From: Chitinophaga sp. Cy-1792
Lineage (GTDB): Bacteria > Bacteroidota > Bacteroidia > Chitinophagales > Chitinophagaceae
Direction of reading: 5' to 3'
Assembly (NCBI RefSeq): GCF_011752935.1
Contig: NZ_VWWO01000002.1
Coordinates: forward strand, 1,054,001 to 1,118,000
Length of the DNA stretch: 64,000 nucleotides
The position numbers were made by a program, and so were the translations under genes. The notes under the pieces were generated by a model, which saw nothing but the letters and a program-made list of their open reading frames with translations, was not told the DNA's origin and searched no databases. How positions within the stretch are numbered: the stretch's first letter is position 1; the number at the start of each line of letters is the position of its first letter. Of this stretch, positions 61,944 through 64,000 are shown piece after piece.

Positions 61944-64000
61944 GTGAACCGTACCAACTATTTAAGAGTAATCAACCTGGGCCTATGCCTCGCCACTATG
62001 CTGCTAATGCTTATACCTGCCGGAACCTATGCGCAGCAGGCATCAGGCGTGTTATCCGGTAACCTCTGGGATAAAGATAGTTCCCGTGTAGCCGATATCG
62101 TTACTGTTGTTGCCACCGCAGCAGACAATAAACAACCTTTCAGCACTGTCAGTGATGAGCAGGGACACTTCCTGTTCAAACAACTGCCCTATGGTACCTA
62201 TACCATAGGTATATATAGTATGCGCTACCAGGCAGCGCCGCTGACCATCCACTTCCACAAAGACCAGCCACTGGAAATCATCGTAACGAAAAAAATAAAA
62301 ACATTATCTGAAGTATATGTAACAGCAGCGGAATCAAAAGGACTCAGCACGGCCTCCGTTATCGACCGCAAGGCCATGAGCCACCTGCAGCCCTCCAGCT
62401 TCTCCGACCTCATGGAACTATTGCCTGGCGGCCGCGCCACTGATCCTAAACTGACAGCCATGAACCAGGTAAAACTCCGGGAAACTGGCGGCGGCGGTTC
62501 TGATTTTAATATCTCTTCCCTGGGTACCGCCTTCCTGATAGATGGCGCGCCAGTCAATACCAGCGCCAACCTCCAGAGTTCATCCGCCTTCGTTTCAAAC
62601 GATCCTAATAGTGGCAAAAGTGCTGTTAACGCCGGTGTCGACATGCGTAATATCTCCACCGACCAGATCGAAAGCGTAGAAATCATCAGGGGAATTCCTT
62701 CTGTTGAATATGGTGACCTCACCAGCGGACTGGTAAAAATCAATCGCGTCAAAGGGGCCACAACACTGAATGTACGCATGAAAGCCGATGGGTTCAGTAA
62801 ACTCTTTGCCGTAGGAAAAGGCTTCGACCTCCCCGCTCAAAAGATGACACTCAACTTCGACCTGGGCTACCTGAAGGCTAAAGCTGATCCTACCAATAGC
62901 TTCGAAAATTATAACAGGATCAATGCCAGCGTAAGAACAGAGAAACATTGGATCACCGACAAACGACTGATTAAATGGAATGCGGCACTCGATTACAGCA
63001 CCAATATCGACAATAAACGCACCGACCCGGATAACAGCTACGCACTGACGGATAAATATAAATCTACCTATAACTCCTACGGTATCAGCAGCAGCATCCG
63101 CAGCCAGGCTGCCAACCGCAACGCCCTGTGGCAATCATGGGAAATTGCCGGACAACTGAACTACCAGCATAACAGAATGGATATCACCAAATGGATGCAG
63201 GCTAAATCTGCCACCGTATTGTTCAATTCATTAACTGCCGGTGAACATGATATCATGTACCTGACGCCCAGCTATACTTCCTATTTGTTAGTAGATGGCC
63301 AGCCACTGCTGGGATTCCTCAAAGCCCAGACAAATCTCCAGTTTAAGGCTGCAGGTGCGCAGCATCAGGTGAAAGTGGGCATGGAGGCCAACTATAGCAA
63401 GAACTTAGGCAAAGGACAACAGTACGATATCAATTTCCCACCTACAGAAAGCATCATGGCCCGCCCGCGTGCCTTCGACTCCATCCCCGGTATGCTGAAC
63501 GTTGCCGGCTTCGCTGAAGATGCACTCACCTGGCACCTCGGCCGCCATACTCTCGTCGCCGCCGGCGGTGTAAGAGCTATGACACTGGCTGGCATGGACA
63601 GTCGCTATGCACTGGCCAATAAAATCTACCTCGACCCACGTGTCAATACCCGGTGGACATTACCCAATTTCTATATCAACGCAAAACCTTTAACAGTGAC
63701 ACTGGGCGGCGGTTATGGCCTGCAAACAAAAATGCCTACCACTGACCAGTTATATCCACTGCCACAGTACCTCGACTTTGTACAGCTGAATTATTTCCAT
63801 AATAATCCTGCCTACAGAAGAGCCAATGCAGTAACGTATATCAACAGCAGAGTGAATTACGACCTGCTGGCAGCAGTCAACAAAAAACTGGAATTTACCG
63901 GCGATATCACCTTTAACGAAAACAGGCTTAGCTTCAGCTGGTTCCATGAATATATGAATTCGGGCTTCAGGTCTGTATCTGCCCTGAACTATTATTCCTA
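61944..64000 (+). CDS. TonB-dependent receptor with regulatory-like front domain, cut by window end
   Basis: The frame is open from an ATG at 61863, but a GTG at 61944 gives a better signal peptide (MNRTNYLRVINLGLCLAT, cleavage near TYAQQ). A carboxypeptidase-regulatory-like domain (VLSGNLWDKDSSRVADIVTV) and a plug follow (LQPSSFSDLMELLPGG; IESVEIIRGIPSVEYGDLTS, then GLVKINRVKG), then barrel strands to the window edge at residue 685. The plug lacks the SusC YGxxGxNG pattern and reads VEYGDLTSG instead, so it is an ordinary receptor, possibly for a metal chelate, not a SusC. No SusD is expected. Confidence 0.85.
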   Translation, partial: MNRTNYLRVINLGLCLATMLLMLIPAGTYAQQASGVLSGNLWDKDSSRVADIVTVVATAADNKQPFSTVSDEQGHFLFKQLPYGTYTIGIYSMRYQAAPLTIHFHKDQPLEIIVTKKIKTLSEVYVTAAESKGLSTASVIDRKAMSHLQPSSFSDLMELLPGGRATDPKLTAMNQVKLRETGGGGSDFNISSLGTAFLIDGAPVNTSANLQSSSAFVSNDPNSGKSAVNAGVDMRNISTDQIESVEIIRGIPSVEYGDLTSGLVKINRVKGATTLNVRMKADGFSKLFAVGKGFDLPAQKMTLNFDLGYLKAKADPTNSFENYNRINASVRTEKHWITDKRLIKWNAALDYSTNIDNKRTDPDNSYALTDKYKSTYNSYGISSSIRSQAANRNALWQSWEIAGQLNYQHNRMDITKWMQAKSATVLFNSLTAGEHDIMYLTPSYTSYLLVDGQPLLGFLKAQTNLQFKAAGAQHQVKVGMEANYSKNLGKGQQYDINFPPTESIMARPRAFDSIPGMLNVAGFAEDALTWHLGRHTLVAAGGVRAMTLAGMDSRYALANKIYLDPRVNTRWTLPNFYINAKPLTVTLGGGYGLQTKMPTTDQLYPLPQYLDFVQLNYFHNNPAYRRANAVTYINSRVNYDLLAAVNKKLEFTGDITFNENRLSFSWFHEYMNSGFRSVSALNYYS

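Noticed and set aside
62052-63134. Minus-strand open frames opposite the receptor at the right end
   Set aside because: The plus strand codes for clear plug and barrel motifs in one long frame; the minus-strand frames overlap one another and show no family pattern.

Overview
The window looks like chromosomal DNA of a Bacteroidota bacterium close to Chitinophaga. Supporting signs are two SusC/SusD pairs each preceded by an ECF sigma factor and a FecR anti-sigma factor, type IX secretion (T9SS) parts and substrates (PorP/SprF proteins, a PorE-like OmpA protein, a gliding-motility type C-terminal sorting domain), many lipoproteins with a LxxC lipobox, almost no Shine-Dalgarno sequences, and promoters of the TTTG / TAnnTTTG type. 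No tRNA, rRNA, CRISPR array, transposase or prophage gene was seen.

Layout. 1-5133: the start of an ankyrin-repeat gene (minus, cut by the window edge), an unknown lipoprotein, an orphan FtsX/MacB-type permease and a one-domain S24/S26-like peptidase, with a pair of perfect hairpins between the last two. 5516-33208: the centrepiece, a plus-strand locus with sigma factor, FecR, then eleven closely spaced genes: SusC, SusD, a zinc metallohydrolase lipoprotein, a DUF4302 lipoprotein, a 2971-residue beta-helix surface protein with a T9SS type B end, a 112-residue protein that is little more than a T9SS type A end, a second large surface protein (IgGFc-binding-like domain plus PKD repeats), PorP, a PorE-like protein, a second PorP, and a collagen-like lipoprotein, closed by a terminator. 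The likely logic is that the sigma/FecR pair switches on nutrient uptake (SusCD plus processing lipoproteins) together with large surface proteins and dedicated PorP/PorE-like parts to export and anchor them. 33307-36051: another ECF sigma factor, an SH3-domain protein and the dicarboxylate carrier DctA.

36058-38876 (minus): four tandem DUF3592 paralogues and a lipoprotein, two of them behind near-identical promoter elements. 39235-40778: an unknown secreted protein overlapping a formylglycine-generating-enzyme-like gene that keeps the catalytic cysteine pair. 40936-42542 (minus): an orphan sigma/FecR pair without SusCD. 42627-45029: two divergent glycosyltransferases with phased GTTAA repeats between them. 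45111-46922: three tandem small secreted proteins that carry only a SusC-plug-like module, apparently duplicated inside each protein; this is the least explained group here. 47138-50643: a lectin-fold-like secreted protein, a VOC protein, the antiporter ChaA and a small lipoprotein.

50807-60390 (minus): a LytS/LytR-type two-component pair, then a complete sigma-FecR-SusC-SusD uptake operon. 60626-61615 (minus): asparagine synthetase AsnA. 61944-64000: the first two thirds or so of a non-SusC TonB-dependent receptor, cut by the window end. All functional statements come from reading sequence motifs; no database search was possible.
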